Shown: in pieces, positions 36,262 to 36,514 of the stretch
How positions within the stretch are numbered: position 1 is the stretch's first letter
Layout of the letters: the number at the start of each line of letters is the position of its first letter
Assembly (NCBI RefSeq): GCF_003417465.1
Contig: NZ_QVMV01000040.1
Location: 1-36,514, forward strand
Length of the DNA: 36,514 bases
Direction: 5' to 3'
DNA from: Wenzhouxiangella sp. 15190
GTDB lineage: Bacteria; Pseudomonadota; Gammaproteobacteria; Xanthomonadales; Wenzhouxiangellaceae
Translations under genes and position numbers: made by a program
Notes under the pieces: model-generated
Databases searched by the model: none
What the model saw: the letters and a program-made list of their open reading frames with translations, nothing else
What the model was told of the DNA's origin: nothing

Positions 36262-36514
36262 GCGAGTCTCCTTGAAGCGGCAGGTGTTGATGCATCCTAA
36301 TTCAGCAACGAGTCAATCGGCAAATGCCGGGCCAATGGTTGGCCAGTTGCCCCGGGCAAGCTGGCGTCGCCGAACTACACCCGCCTGCACCACAGGATGA
36401 TCACGGGTGGTTCATCGATCCCGCTGTCGGCAGGCCAGTTTGCGCCACCGACCGCGGTGCGGGCTTCGACACGTCAAAATATATTCCGCCCGCCTGCTCC
36501 GCAGGCTGATGGCG
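36262..36514. other. Right-edge intergenic region
   Basis: No gene is supported here. It should include the promoter of the EF-G-like gene. GGCCAA/TTGGCC (36330-36335 with 36339-36344) and GCCTGC/GCAGGC (36492-36497 with 36501-36506) are small perfect hairpins. A short open frame at 36324-36509 has no recognisable protein features. Confidence 0.4.

Noticed and set aside
34603-36300. 565-codon plus-strand frame opposite the EF-G-like gene
   Set aside because: Typical long antisense frame in high-GC DNA with no conserved motif.
36324-36509. 61-codon plus-strand frame near the right edge
   Set aside because: No motif, no clear ribosome binding site and atypical composition for a small protein gene.

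Overview
This window is a GC-rich chromosomal segment from a free-living gammaproteobacterium. The evidence is SdhE with YgfX next to sdhCDAB, MsbA/LpxK/KdsB lipid A and LPS genes, divergent rne/rluC, and a GacA/UvrY-type regulator. The lineage may be near Xanthomonadales or Chromatiales (Wenzhouxiangella-like), but that is an impression from gene content and cannot be proved here. Almost all of the sequence is coding. I see no rRNA, tRNA, CRISPR array, insertion sequence or prophage.

Left part (1-8627). The window opens with the 3' end of an M20-family amidohydrolase and a small membrane protein. An exported von Willebrand A protein follows, carrying five tandem repeats of exactly 264 bp. 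Next comes a three-gene set: a 4-TM protein, a Tat-signal aldo/keto reductase and a DUF6064-like membrane protein. A tiny acidic lipoprotein is followed by a forward run of YccF-like protein, HAD phosphatase and acetyl-CoA synthetase (acs).

Succinate dehydrogenase region (8648-14923). On the minus strand, in transcription order, are a 65-aa SDHAF4/DUF1674-like assembly factor, sdhC, sdhD, sdhA, sdhB, sdhE, ygfX, mtgA and a cupin gene. ygfZ, whose family acts in Fe-S cluster maintenance, diverges from the SDHAF4-like gene. Complex II structural genes and three possible assembly or maintenance factors therefore lie together. An AT-rich block of reiterated TTCGAAT/TTCGGATTT units interrupts the cluster between sdhB and sdhE.

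Envelope and DNA-repair run (14980-29599). A PhnD-like exported binding protein with a long acidic linker faces about 13.5 kb of colinear minus-strand genes. In transcription order these are rluC, lolC-type, lolD, comEC, exbB-like, exbD-like, msbA, lpxK, kdsB, a low-molecular-weight tyrosine phosphatase, uvrC, pgsA and a methyltransferase. Many junctions overlap by 4-8 bp, suggesting translational coupling. The ComEC metallo-beta-lactamase domain appears to lack several metal ligands.

Right part (29600-36514). A non-coding region of about 0.65 kb with several hairpins separates rluC from rne and probably includes the rne leader. RNase E has a normal catalytic half, a candidate membrane-targeting helix and a disordered Lys/Pro/Asp-rich tail. 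A GacA/UvrY-type regulator, coaE and an EF-G-like GTPase follow; coaE and the GTPase overlap tail to tail by 38 bp. The GTPase lacks the usual switch II histidine. The last 250 bases show no gene.

No wholly new system is evident. The best leads are the repeat-built VWA protein, the degenerate ComEC nuclease-like domain, the complex II cluster with two distinct assembly factors, and the AT-rich repeat block inside it.
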